Below are positions 6,770-14,209 of a stretch of DNA of 19,630 nucleotides, piece after piece. Every line of letters begins with the position of its first letter. Positions within the stretch are counted from its first letter, which is position 1. Below the pieces are notes generated by a model. The model did not search any database. It was not told the origin of the DNA and saw only the letters and a list, made by a program, of their open reading frames with translations. Source of the stretch: Alcaligenaceae bacterium UBA6179. Its GTDB lineage: Bacteria > Pseudomonadota > Gammaproteobacteria > Burkholderiales > Burkholderiaceae_B. The DNA lies in NCBI GenBank assembly GCA_002422175.1, contig DITR01000099.1:1-19630 (forward strand), given 5' to 3'. The translations under genes and the position numbers were made by a program.

Positions 6770-8526
6770 TGCATTACGTTCGTCTCTATACCCGGGTTCT
6801 TAAGCAACTCGGGCAAGACGGGCGTACTGCGGTCTGGCTTTCTTTTGCTAACGTTTTGCTGGTTTTGGCTTTATTTGCAGAACCCATTTTGTTTGGCAAA
6901 ATAATTGATGCATTGACGCGTGCTGCATCCATGTCACATGATGCACTGTGGTCCTCACTATGGCCTTTTCTGGCCGCCTGGATCATATTCGGGTTGTTCA
7001 CTATTGTTTGTGGCACCACCATCGCGCTATTTGCCGATCGTCTGGCACATAAACGCCGGCATGTTGTGCTGCGCAATTATTTTGAACATATTTTGCAATT
7101 GCCTTCTCACCAGCGCCATGGCATGCATTCTGGTCGCCTCATGAAAATTATGTTGCAAGGCGCCGATGCCATGTGGGCTTTATGGCTTGGTTTTTTTCGC
7201 GATCATTTGTCAGCCTTTGTCTCTATCATTGTGTTAATTCCTATTGCGCTTTACATGAATTGGCGATTGGCGTCATTGCTCATCATTTTGTGTGTCGTTT
7301 TTGTTATTGTCACAAATATCGTCTTAAAAAAAACGCACAGTTTGCAAGGCCAAGTTGAGGGGCATCATTCAGACTTGGCTGAGCACGTGTCAGACACTTT
7401 GGGTAACGTTGCCTTAGTTCAAAGTTTTGCTCGTATTCAGCATGAAGTGCAAACATTAAGAGGCCTAAGTGATCGAGTTGTGCGGGCACAGTTTCCCGTA
7501 TTGTCCTGGTGGGCGGTGGTGACAGTGCTGGTGCGATCAGCCACAACATTGACTGTTTTATCGATATTGTTATTAGGGCTTTGGTTGTTTACACGTAACC
7601 TCATCACAGTCGGTGAAATCGTTACCTTTATCGTCTTTGCTGGCATGATTATTGGTCGACTCGAACAAGTGGTTAGTTTTACCAATCGCTTGGCTATGGA
7701 AGCCCCACGCTTGGTTGAATTTTTTGATGTGCTTGACACCCACCCACAAGTGCGAGATTTGCCACAAGCAACGAACCCGGGGCGTTTGCAAGGTAGGGTT
7801 GAGTTTAAAGATGTGACGTTTTCTTATGACGGTAAAAGCGCCGCTGTAAACAACCTAAACTTTGTGGTTGAACCCGGGCAAACGGTTGCATTGGTAGGTA
7901 CTTCCGGCGCAGGAAAATCAACCGCATTGGCTTTGTTGCACCGTGTATTTGACCCTGAACAAGGGCAGATTTTAATAGATGGTCAAGATATTAAATCGAT
8001 GACATTAGACGGCCTTCGTCAAAACATTGGTGTCGTATTTCAAGAAGCTTTACTGTTTAATCGTTCAATTGCAGATAACCTACGTGTGGGTAAGCCTGAC
8101 GCTTCCTTAGAAGAACTAACGCAAGCCGCAAAGCAGGCGCAAGCGCTTGATTTTATTGATCGTCAACACCATGGCTTTGATGCTCGTATTGGTGAGCGGG
8201 GTCGGGCGTTATCGGGTGGTGAGCGTCAACGCCTGTCAGTTGCCCGAGTGCTTCTTAAAGACCCCCCCATACTGATTCTTGATGAGGCCACAAGTGCGTT
8301 AGACGCTGACACAGAAGTGCGTGTTCAGGCAGCGCTTGAAGCCGCTGCTCAAAACCGCACCACGCTTATCATTGCACACCGACTATCAACGATTCGTCAT
8401 GCTGATATGGTTTTAGTATTTGATGGCGGGCGCATTGTTGAATCAGGTACATTTAAAGAATTGGCGCAAGCTGGTGGTATTTTTGCAAAACTGGTGTCCC
8501 ATCAGTTTGGTCCAACGGCAACATAA
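6769..8526 (+). CDS. NdvA-like ABC exporter, fused permease and ATPase
   Basis: A 585-residue half-transporter with one membrane domain (about 1-320, roughly six helices) followed by an ATPase domain. The latter shows Walker A GTSGAGKST (377-385), Q-loop Q425, signature LSGGERQRLS (481-490), Walker B ILILDEA (501-507) and H-loop H537; it should work as a homodimer. The membrane domain carries stretches typical of cyclic beta-1,2-glucan exporters of the NdvA/ChvA family, such as EPILFGKIIDAL (38-49), LMKIMLQGADAMWALWL (124-140) and EHVSDTLGNVALVQSF (205-220). Its ATG overlaps the opgH stop (TAATG), which indicates translational coupling and a shared substrate route across the inner membrane. 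The substrate could be the OpgH product or a glycosylated small molecule from the adjoining cluster. Confidence 0.9.
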   Translation: MHYVRLYTRVLKQLGQDGRTAVWLSFANVLLVLALFAEPILFGKIIDALTRAASMSHDALWSSLWPFLAAWIIFGLFTIVCGTTIALFADRLAHKRRHVVLRNYFEHILQLPSHQRHGMHSGRLMKIMLQGADAMWALWLGFFRDHLSAFVSIIVLIPIALYMNWRLASLLIILCVVFVIVTNIVLKKTHSLQGQVEGHHSDLAEHVSDTLGNVALVQSFARIQHEVQTLRGLSDRVVRAQFPVLSWWAVVTVLVRSATTLTVLSILLLGLWLFTRNLITVGEIVTFIVFAGMIIGRLEQVVSFTNRLAMEAPRLVEFFDVLDTHPQVRDLPQATNPGRLQGRVEFKDVTFSYDGKSAAVNNLNFVVEPGQTVALVGTSGAGKSTALALLHRVFDPEQGQILIDGQDIKSMTLDGLRQNIGVVFQEALLFNRSIADNLRVGKPDASLEELTQAAKQAQALDFIDRQHHGFDARIGERGRALSGGERQRLSVARVLLKDPPILILDEATSALDADTEVRVQAALEAAAQNRTTLIIAHRLSTIRHADMVLVFDGGRIVESGTFKELAQAGGIFAKLVSHQFGPTAT

Positions 8527-8547
8527 AAGACACGGAGTTTAATCGTT

Positions 8548-9423
8548 ATGAGTAGTTTTTCAGCAGAGTGGCTGAGTGTACGTGAACCTGTTGATCATGC
8601 ATCTTGCAACAATATGGTCAAACGAACTTTGCTTGATTATTTAAAAGCCATACACGGTAAAACATTACCCAATCTAAGTGTGATTGATTTAGGATGTGGC
8701 ACGGGTTCAAATTTACGTGGGTTAGCTCCATTTTTAGGGCGTCAACAAAGCTGGACACTCGTCGATTATGACCCACTTCTTTTAAGTGCAGCCCGTGAAG
8801 CACTGCTTGATTGGGCCGATGAAGTGATTGTTGATGATGATCAAAACTTTGAAATCAAGCAAAGTGATCACACGCTCAACATTAAGTTTTTACAAGCTGA
8901 TTTAATGAAGTCGTATGCTGACGTATTAGATAAGAAGCCAGATTTAATTACGGCCGCCGCTTTTTTTGATTTGGTTTCAGTAGAGTGGTTGAGGCAATTT
9001 GCGCAGGCACTTAAATCACCGTTGTACACAGTATTGACGTACAACGGTATAGAAAAATGGTTGCCATCACATGCAGCTGACGAAGCCGTTCTGAAGGCGT
9101 TTATTGAGCACCAACAAACTGATAAAGGGTTTGGTTCGGCCGCTGGGCCCCATGCTGCACAAGCGTTAATCAGTGTTTTGCAATCACGTTCATTTACCGT
9201 GTCGCAGGGTCTCAGTAATTGGGCATTAAGTAACCCTGATCATCAGACTTTAATTCGACTATTGGCTCAGGGTATTGCTCAGGCCGTTGTTGAGACAGGT
9301 CAGGTCGTACAAGGCGATGTCAATGAGTGGCTTGCTGCGCGTGTTCGGGCCGAGGGTTGCGAGATAGGTCATATTGATATTTTTGCGGCACCCGCTTTAG
9401 TACCTGCTGTGGCACCTAATTAA
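8548..9423 (+). CDS. Class I SAM-dependent methyltransferase
   Basis: A 291-residue Rossmann methyltransferase. Motif I is VIDLGCGTGSN (45-55) and the acidic loop after strand 2 is TLVDYDP (70-76). A later segment, DLITAAAFFDLVSVEWL, matches the motif IV/V region. Residues 14-24 (PVDHASCNNMV) look like the N-terminal substrate-cap signature of its subfamily. No membrane segment. It starts 21 bases after the ABC gene with GGAG 10 bases before the ATG, so it is probably co-transcribed with opgH and the exporter. The acceptor is unknown; genomic context suggests small-molecule O- or N-methylation in the same pathway as the reductase, PTPS-like protein and GT4, rather than RNA or protein methylation. 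Confidence 0.85.
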   Translation: MSSFSAEWLSVREPVDHASCNNMVKRTLLDYLKAIHGKTLPNLSVIDLGCGTGSNLRGLAPFLGRQQSWTLVDYDPLLLSAAREALLDWADEVIVDDDQNFEIKQSDHTLNIKFLQADLMKSYADVLDKKPDLITAAAFFDLVSVEWLRQFAQALKSPLYTVLTYNGIEKWLPSHAADEAVLKAFIEHQQTDKGFGSAAGPHAAQALISVLQSRSFTVSQGLSNWALSNPDHQTLIRLLAQGIAQAVVETGQVVQGDVNEWLAARVRAEGCEIGHIDIFAAPALVPAVAPN

Positions 9424-9468
9424 GCAATCGCTACAATATCTAATACATCATTAACTCAAGCTTAAATC

Positions 9469-9867
9469 ATGAACAAAGCAACCGCTTTTCAGCCCATTTT
9501 AGGATGTTCGCTCGTAGCCTCTGAGCAGGCAGCCTCATATCATCATCGTTGGTTAGTGATGAATGATGATGACCAGTTGATGAATGCAAAACAATTGCCT
9601 GCACTTGCAAAGGTTGAAGTCAGCCTGAAGTTTGGTTATCTTGTCTTGCGTTGCCCCGGCATGATTCGCCTCGACATTCCTCTTGATGTTGTGGAAGACG
9701 ATGACAGTGTGCGCCGCACGCTCAACACTCAAGGTCAGGTTTTTGATGTGGTCGATGAGGGTGATTTGCCTGCAGTATGGCTGACTAATGCTTGCGGTCA
9801 ATCGTGTCGTTTAGTTAAAGTTCATCCAGATAGCCAAGTGAAACCATTTGATGATGGTTCGTCTTAA
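9469..9867 (+). CDS. Stand-alone MOSC N-terminal beta-barrel domain protein
   Basis: A 132-residue protein resembling the MOSC N-terminal domain, the half that precedes the sulfur-carrier MOSC domain in proteins such as YcbX and mARC. Supporting features are RWLVMNDDDQLMNAKQLPAL (27-46), the strand LVLRCPGMIRLDIPL (58-72) and the ending VWLTNACGQSCRLVKVH (103-119). In full-length relatives the catalytic MOSC domain with its conserved cysteine would follow. Here the gene stops, and ferredoxin begins 8 bases later on the other strand, leaving no room for a remnant. Function is unknown. It lies 45 bases after the methyltransferase and may be the last gene of that operon. A weak TACAAT -10 at 9432-9437 could give it its own promoter. 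The domain call rests on pattern recognition only. Confidence 0.7.
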   Translation: MNKATAFQPILGCSLVASEQAASYHHRWLVMNDDDQLMNAKQLPALAKVEVSLKFGYLVLRCPGMIRLDIPLDVVEDDDSVRRTLNTQGQVFDVVDEGDLPAVWLTNACGQSCRLVKVHPDSQVKPFDDGSS

Positions 9868-9875
9868 GGTCTCTT

Positions 9876-10133
9876 TTAGGCTTTAATTCGAGACGTTAAC
9901 ACTTCGTACTTAATCATTAAAGCCTCTTCAGATTCTTGGAATTCTGGGTGAATCTCAATACAATCAACGGGGCAAACCACTTTGCATTGTGGCTCATTGT
10001 GATGCCCAACACATTCAGTGCATGCGTCGGGGTTGATGACGTATATGAGTTCACCCATGAAAATAGCGTCGTTTGGGCATTCAGGCTCGCAAACGTCACA
10101 GTTAATACATTCATCGGTAATACGTAAAGCCAT
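9876..10133 (-). CDS. 2[4Fe-4S] ferredoxin, Allochromatium/YfhL type
   Basis: An 85-residue electron carrier. The first cluster motif is CINCDVCEPEC near residues 9-19. The second begins CTECVGHHNEPQCKVVC, with the longer spacing between ligands that marks the Alvin-type ferredoxins, and it has the C-terminal helical extension of that group. Physiological partners are not defined by the sequence. The ATG at 10133 is chosen because AAGGAAATTG directly precedes it and the protein then starts MALRITDECINC, as in homologues. It follows coaD by 27 bases in an rsmD-coaD-ferredoxin operon and converges on the MOSC-N gene. Confidence 0.94.
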   Translation of the reverse strand: MALRITDECINCDVCEPECPNDAIFMGELIYVINPDACTECVGHHNEPQCKVVCPVDCIEIHPEFQESEEALMIKYEVLTSRIKA

Positions 10134-10160
10134 CAATTTCCTTAGTGAAACAGCCGCAAA

Positions 10161-10679
10161 TTAGCCGTTAACTGAGCCATGCACCCAAGTTTGCTCGCGA
10201 CGATCTTTAGATTTTTCTTGCAACCATCGGTCTACTGACGGAAATACGAATTTACTCACATCGCCACCTAAAAAGGCTATTTCCCGCACAATGGTGCCGG
10301 ATATAAACTGATATTGGTCTGACGGTGTCAAGAATAACGTTTCAACCTCTGGCAATAAATGACGGTTCATACCTGCCATTTGAAATTCATATTCAAAATC
10401 TGAAACGGCTCTTAGGCCGCGAATGATGACGCGACCTTCTTGTTCCCGCACAAAATCTTTTAAAAGACCAGAGAAGCTAGCAACTTTAACGTTTGTATAG
10501 TGGCCAAGCACCTCGCGGGCGATTTCAACACGTTCGTCGATTGAGAAGAACGGCTTTTTAGCTTGGCTTTGCGCAATACCCACAACAACATAATCAAACA
10601 GGGTTGATGCACGACGAACTAAATCTTCGTGGCCGCGTGTAAGGGGGTCAAATGTGCCAGGGTAAATTGCTGTAATCAT
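10161..10679 (-). CDS. coaD: Phosphopantetheine adenylyltransferase
   Basis: A 172-residue enzyme of coenzyme A synthesis. It transfers AMP from ATP to 4'-phosphopantetheine, giving dephospho-CoA. The nucleotidyltransferase signature GTFDPLTRGH (8-17) is present, with T14 and H17 in the TxGH site. So are RGLR (87-90) and the ATP-binding ISGTIVREIAFLGGD (126-140). The usual ISS/T triplet reads ISGT here, a mild change. Length is normal for the family, with a short extra tail after residue 160. Its ATG overlaps the rsmD stop as ATGA, indicating translational coupling. Housekeeping and cytosolic. Confidence 0.97.
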   Translation of the reverse strand: MITAIYPGTFDPLTRGHEDLVRRASTLFDYVVVGIAQSQAKKPFFSIDERVEIAREVLGHYTNVKVASFSGLLKDFVREQEGRVIIRGLRAVSDFEYEFQMAGMNRHLLPEVETLFLTPSDQYQFISGTIVREIAFLGGDVSKFVFPSVDRWLQEKSKDRREQTWVHGSVNG

Positions 10680-11239
10680 ATTGTGGGCTGTTTTATTTGC
10701 AGAAGTTGATAATGTACGGCACCTGCGTGCCCGGTTCTAAGTGTTTCAAACAACTCGGGTGGTTCAAATAAAGTTTCTGCTTCAACATATAGCAGGCCAC
10801 CCTGAGTTAATAATGGCGACACTTGAGTAAACAAGGACGGAAACCAATTTTGACCAAAAGGCGGGTCAAGTAAGATGAGGTCAAATTGTGCCTGACCTAG
10901 CCTTGAAATGACTGATTTGGCATCACCAGGCTGAATTTTGACGTGATCAGCCTTTAGCTTATCACGCAAGTGACGCAGTGCAACAATAGTTTGGGGGTGA
11001 CATTCAACCATTTGTACATTCGCCACACCCCGCGAAGCGGCTTCAAACCCCAAAGCACCCGAACCAGCAAACAAATCGAGCACATTTTTATTAGAAAAGT
11101 TATTGTGCCAAAAAAAAGCCAACCAATTAAATAACGTTTCACGAACGCGATCGGGCGTGGGCCTAAGACCTGGGGCATCCGTGACTAAAATTGGGGTGCG
11201 TCGATACTGACCCCCCACGATGCGAATATACTTCTTCAT
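10676..11239 (-). CDS. rsmD: 16S rRNA (guanine(966)-N2)-methyltransferase
   Basis: A 187-residue SAM methyltransferase that modifies G966 of 16S rRNA during 30S assembly. Signature regions are RIVGGQYRRTPI (6-17), RPTPDRVRETLFNWL (26-40), the SAM site DLFAGSGALGFEAASRG (55-71) and the catalytic DPPF (125-128). First gene of the rsmD-coaD-ferredoxin operon. Its start codon (11237-11239) lies one base from the ftsY start on the opposite strand, so its promoter must sit inside ftsY coding sequence. No clear ribosome site precedes the ATG. Confidence 0.96.
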   Translation of the reverse strand: MKKYIRIVGGQYRRTPILVTDAPGLRPTPDRVRETLFNWLAFFWHNNFSNKNVLDLFAGSGALGFEAASRGVANVQMVECHPQTIVALRHLRDKLKADHVKIQPGDAKSVISRLGQAQFDLILLDPPFGQNWFPSLFTQVSPLLTQGGLLYVEAETLFEPPELFETLRTGHAGAVHYQLLQIKQPTI

Positions 11240-11240
11240 T

Positions 11241-12422
11241 ATGTTTAGATTCTTTAAAAGAAAGCCTCAAACGGCTACCCTACCAGCCTCTACTGTACCT
11301 GACGAAACGGGTGCCTCACCTGTTGTTGATGGTGCAGCTAGCCTACCAGCACGGGCTTCAGATGCCACCTTTGATGATTCTTCGTCTGCTCCGGCGTTTG
11401 AGCCTGCTGATGCAGTCAGGCAAACTGCTATTGATGAAATGGCTGTTAAACCACTGTCAGATCAGATGGGTGATCAGCCGATTGATGCTGATTCCCATTC
11501 CGAAAAGAAAGAAAATACTTCTTGGGTGGCGCGACTTGCAAAAAGCATGTCACGAACGGGTAAGCAAATAGGTGTTCTTTTTGGTCACAGTACGATAGAT
11601 GAAGCGCTTTACGATGATCTTGAGGCTGCATTAATTATGGCAGACGCAGGCCCTCAGGCAAGCCAGCAGTTAATTAAAATGTTGAAGCAACGTGTACGCA
11701 GTGAATTGATCGATACACCCGCTGGGGCAAAGCAGGCACTTTGTGAGGTGCTCACAGACCATTTGAAAATACTTGAAAAACCTTTTGATGTGGGTGTTGT
11801 TAAGCCCCTGGTGGTGATGATTGCTGGTGTGAACGGTGCGGGTAAAACGACTTCAATTGGAAAGCTCGCTTACACCTTGCAGGCAAAAGGGGCTAAGGTT
11901 TTGTTGGCCGCGGGCGATACGTTTAGGGCCGCTGCACGTGAACAATTAATTGAGTGGGGCCAACGCAACAATGTTTCAGTTATTGCGCAAGAGGGGGGTG
12001 ACCCTGCTGCGGTTGCGTTTGATGCCGTCAATGCGGGTAAGGCCCGACAGGTTGATGTGGTCATGGTTGATACAGCAGGACGATTGCCAACACAATTGCA
12101 CTTGATGGACGAACTTAAAAAAATTAAACGAGTTGTTTCAAAAGCTGACCACACCGCCCCGCATGAAATTTTGCTGGTGATTGATGGCAACACCGGTCAA
12201 AACGCATTGATGCAAGTTAAAGCATTCGATGCCGCCTTGAATTTAACGGGTCTGATTGTCACCAAATTAGATGGCACTGCAAAAGGAGGCGTGCTTTGCG
12301 CGCTGGCTGCCGGGGCACAAGGTTGCCGACCTATTCCAGTTTATTGGGTGGGCATTGGTGAACAAATCAATGATTTGCAACCGTTTGTGGCGAGTGAATT
12401 TGCCCGCGCACTCGTGAACTAA
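11241..12422 (+). CDS. ftsY: Signal recognition particle receptor FtsY
   Basis: A 393-residue GTPase that docks ribosome-SRP complexes at the inner membrane for co-translational insertion. An acidic, low-complexity A region (about 10-92) is followed by the N domain (about 95-180) and the G domain. The G domain shows GVNGAGKT (196-203), DTFRAAA (226-232), DTAGRLPTQ (277-285), TKLDGTAKGG (341-350) and the closing GIGEQINDLQPF (371-382). The start is placed at 11241 because MFRFFKRK matches the conserved FtsY opening; an in-frame ATG at 11220 would add MRIYFFI and overlap rsmD. No classic ribosome site precedes either. Head to head with rsmD. Confidence 0.97.
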   Translation: MFRFFKRKPQTATLPASTVPDETGASPVVDGAASLPARASDATFDDSSSAPAFEPADAVRQTAIDEMAVKPLSDQMGDQPIDADSHSEKKENTSWVARLAKSMSRTGKQIGVLFGHSTIDEALYDDLEAALIMADAGPQASQQLIKMLKQRVRSELIDTPAGAKQALCEVLTDHLKILEKPFDVGVVKPLVVMIAGVNGAGKTTSIGKLAYTLQAKGAKVLLAAGDTFRAAAREQLIEWGQRNNVSVIAQEGGDPAAVAFDAVNAGKARQVDVVMVDTAGRLPTQLHLMDELKKIKRVVSKADHTAPHEILLVIDGNTGQNALMQVKAFDAALNLTGLIVTKLDGTAKGGVLCALAAGAQGCRPIPVYWVGIGEQINDLQPFVASEFARALVN

Positions 12423-12496
12423 CCTTTTTACTTTGAATAAGACGATAGATCACTTTAACGGGTCAAATCTCACCTCAACCAAGCCAAATGAATCTA

Positions 12497-14029
12497 TCAG
12501 TTAGACCAAAAATGATCGGCACGTTTGAGTGCTTGAAAGGCTTTAGTTGCTTCTAGACTCAAAATCTCAAGTCTAGAAGCGATCCAGCCGACGGCAAACC
12601 AAGCGGGGGGTTGATCATCACGTAATTTTTCAAAACGCTCGCGGGCGACATACAAATCATTCATCTCGCCTAAAACGTCTTGAATCACAGCTAACGCCCG
12701 ACGGTAGTGTTTGAGCTTCGTAGTGGGTAATAACGACTCAGCAAATTGCAAGCCATACCTTAAACGTTTTGTGCGTTTGCGCAGTTTGTGTTTTGATTCA
12801 ATGTCCAGTGATTGAAATTGAACGCCTTCTGTCACCACTTGTTGGTGCCATTTGTGAAGGCGTTTGCGCAACACTAATCGAAGCTTGGCGGGGTTGGGTG
12901 ACGGCTGATAATTTATGGTCACAGCAAAAGCCAACATGTCAATAAGCCAACCTTGAAACGCGCGTGACCCTGCTAATTTGTTGCCATTAAGGCTGTCTAT
13001 AGTGTTGTGTAAATCAATTGGCGGTTGTCCTGCCGCATTTAAAACAGGCATGACTGACTCTCGAAGCACATCGTCGTCACGCGTATTACCCAATAGCGTG
13101 AAATGTTGTCTAATTTCGTTTCGAAGGGATGGTTCAGGTAGCTGAGCTAAACCTTCAAATAGCGACCAAGACGAGCGTAAGCGTCTTAAGCCGACACGCA
13201 ATTGGTGTAAGTGTTCAGGTGTCCCCACCCGACAAATACCAAATGTATCAATTTCAGAAAGTACAGCAGCATTGCGTGCCACCTGCGACAGGCAAGATTG
13301 GCTAATTATTGCAAAAGCCTGGTCGCAAGATAAATCAGACTTTAAGTTAAGGGGTTCAATGGTTGTGGGCGCCCAAAAACGGTTAACGGCGGCTGCCTGA
13401 GCTGCATGGGTGGCAGCCAGATCTTGTTGCTGTATCGTTGAAAGCGTTTGGTGCAGTTGTGCCAGTTGATCACCGCGTTCAGCTTTGCTGCGTAAATCAA
13501 GCAAAAGACCGTGCTTTGAAAGCCAACGTTTACCCAATATGAATAATGACTGCACCGGGCCGCTAACGAGTTCAAACTCAATTTCGTGAATGGGTAACTT
13601 TAAATCGCCAGCTTGAATGTGGCCTTGATCAAGTGCAATTTCAATGGTGCTAGCGCCCACTCGGGTGCGACGAAATATACGTTTCACGTCAGTTTCATAA
13701 CTAACGGCTAAGCGGTCTTGACAGGCATTTAGGGCTTTACCGGCAGAGGTGCCCTCATACACACTCAAGTCAAGCACGGGGCCTGGCCGAGGGTGATTTA
13801 ACTCAACCCGGTCAATCGCGTGGGCACCTGGCATTTTTAGGGTTTGAACCCAGCGTCGCCCTTCAAGGCGCAATCGCAATGAAATGCGCGCCTTAACTAA
13901 ATCGCGATCAGGCGTGTCAAAGTACTGTGCTCGAAGCCGTAATCGGGTTACAGCGCCGCGCAATACGTCTCTTTCTACGGCTCGCCAAGCCAATTTAGGT
14001 ACATTCAGTTTAAGTTCTTGCTCAGACAT
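12497..14029 (-). CDS. CYTH-CHAD protein, putative inorganic triphosphatase
   Basis: A 510-residue, two-domain protein. The N-terminal CYTH triphosphate tunnel domain (about 1-200) starts with the metal-binding ExExK motif (E3, E5, K7) and has RISLRLRLEGRRWVQTLK (48-65) and later IEIALDQG, as in bacterial inorganic triphosphatases. The C-terminal CHAD domain (about 225-505) is a helical, basic domain shown in other bacteria to bind polyphosphate; here HQLRVGLRRLRSSW and KHKLRKRTKRLRYGL carry its histidines and arginines. Likely role: hydrolysis of inorganic triphosphate with polyphosphate binding. It converges on ftsY with a 74-base gap lacking an obvious terminator, and is divergent from ribB, sharing a 180-base gap. 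ATG at 14029; weak ribosome site. Confidence 0.92.
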   Translation of the reverse strand: MSEQELKLNVPKLAWRAVERDVLRGAVTRLRLRAQYFDTPDRDLVKARISLRLRLEGRRWVQTLKMPGAHAIDRVELNHPRPGPVLDLSVYEGTSAGKALNACQDRLAVSYETDVKRIFRRTRVGASTIEIALDQGHIQAGDLKLPIHEIEFELVSGPVQSLFILGKRWLSKHGLLLDLRSKAERGDQLAQLHQTLSTIQQQDLAATHAAQAAAVNRFWAPTTIEPLNLKSDLSCDQAFAIISQSCLSQVARNAAVLSEIDTFGICRVGTPEHLHQLRVGLRRLRSSWSLFEGLAQLPEPSLRNEIRQHFTLLGNTRDDDVLRESVMPVLNAAGQPPIDLHNTIDSLNGNKLAGSRAFQGWLIDMLAFAVTINYQPSPNPAKLRLVLRKRLHKWHQQVVTEGVQFQSLDIESKHKLRKRTKRLRYGLQFAESLLPTTKLKHYRRALAVIQDVLGEMNDLYVARERFEKLRDDQPPAWFAVGWIASRLEILSLEATKAFQALKRADHFWSN

Positions 14030-14142
14030 AATGGTTATCTTTAACAGTGAGGTTTAGATAGTAACTGTCAAGGCGTAGAAATTTGATGACAAGTCACAAT
14101 ACCGTAATTTATCGTTTCAACACAAGGTAATTAGGGTAAAAA

Positions 14143-14170
14143 CTGAGAAACCTGCGCAGGCTTCTATAAT
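14143..14170 (+). promoter_or_regulatory. Candidate sigma-70 promoter for the ribB-ribH operon
   Basis: CTGAGA (14143-14148), a 16-base spacer and a perfect TATAAT (14165-14170) lie 39 bases before the ribB start. The expected transcript start near 14177 leaves a leader of only about 33 bases. That is too short for the FMN riboswitch that often precedes ribB in other bacteria, and I see no FMN-aptamer consensus in 14030-14209. Confidence 0.5.
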
Positions 14171-14209
14171 GATGTTTTTCACCGCTTTCATGCCAACTGG
14201 CGATTAATC

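Noticed and set aside
7310..7791. Minus-strand open frames inside the ABC exporter gene
   Set aside because: They are antisense shadows of a well-supported gene, with no recognisable domains.
9842..9859. Hairpin AACCAT/ATGGTT at the end of the MOSC-N gene as a terminator
   Set aside because: Only six pairs, AT-rich, inside coding sequence and not followed directly by a T-run.
12423..12496. Terminator between convergent ftsY and CYTH-CHAD genes
   Set aside because: Only a weak, widely spaced GATAGAT/ATCTATC match is present, with no compact hairpin or T-run.
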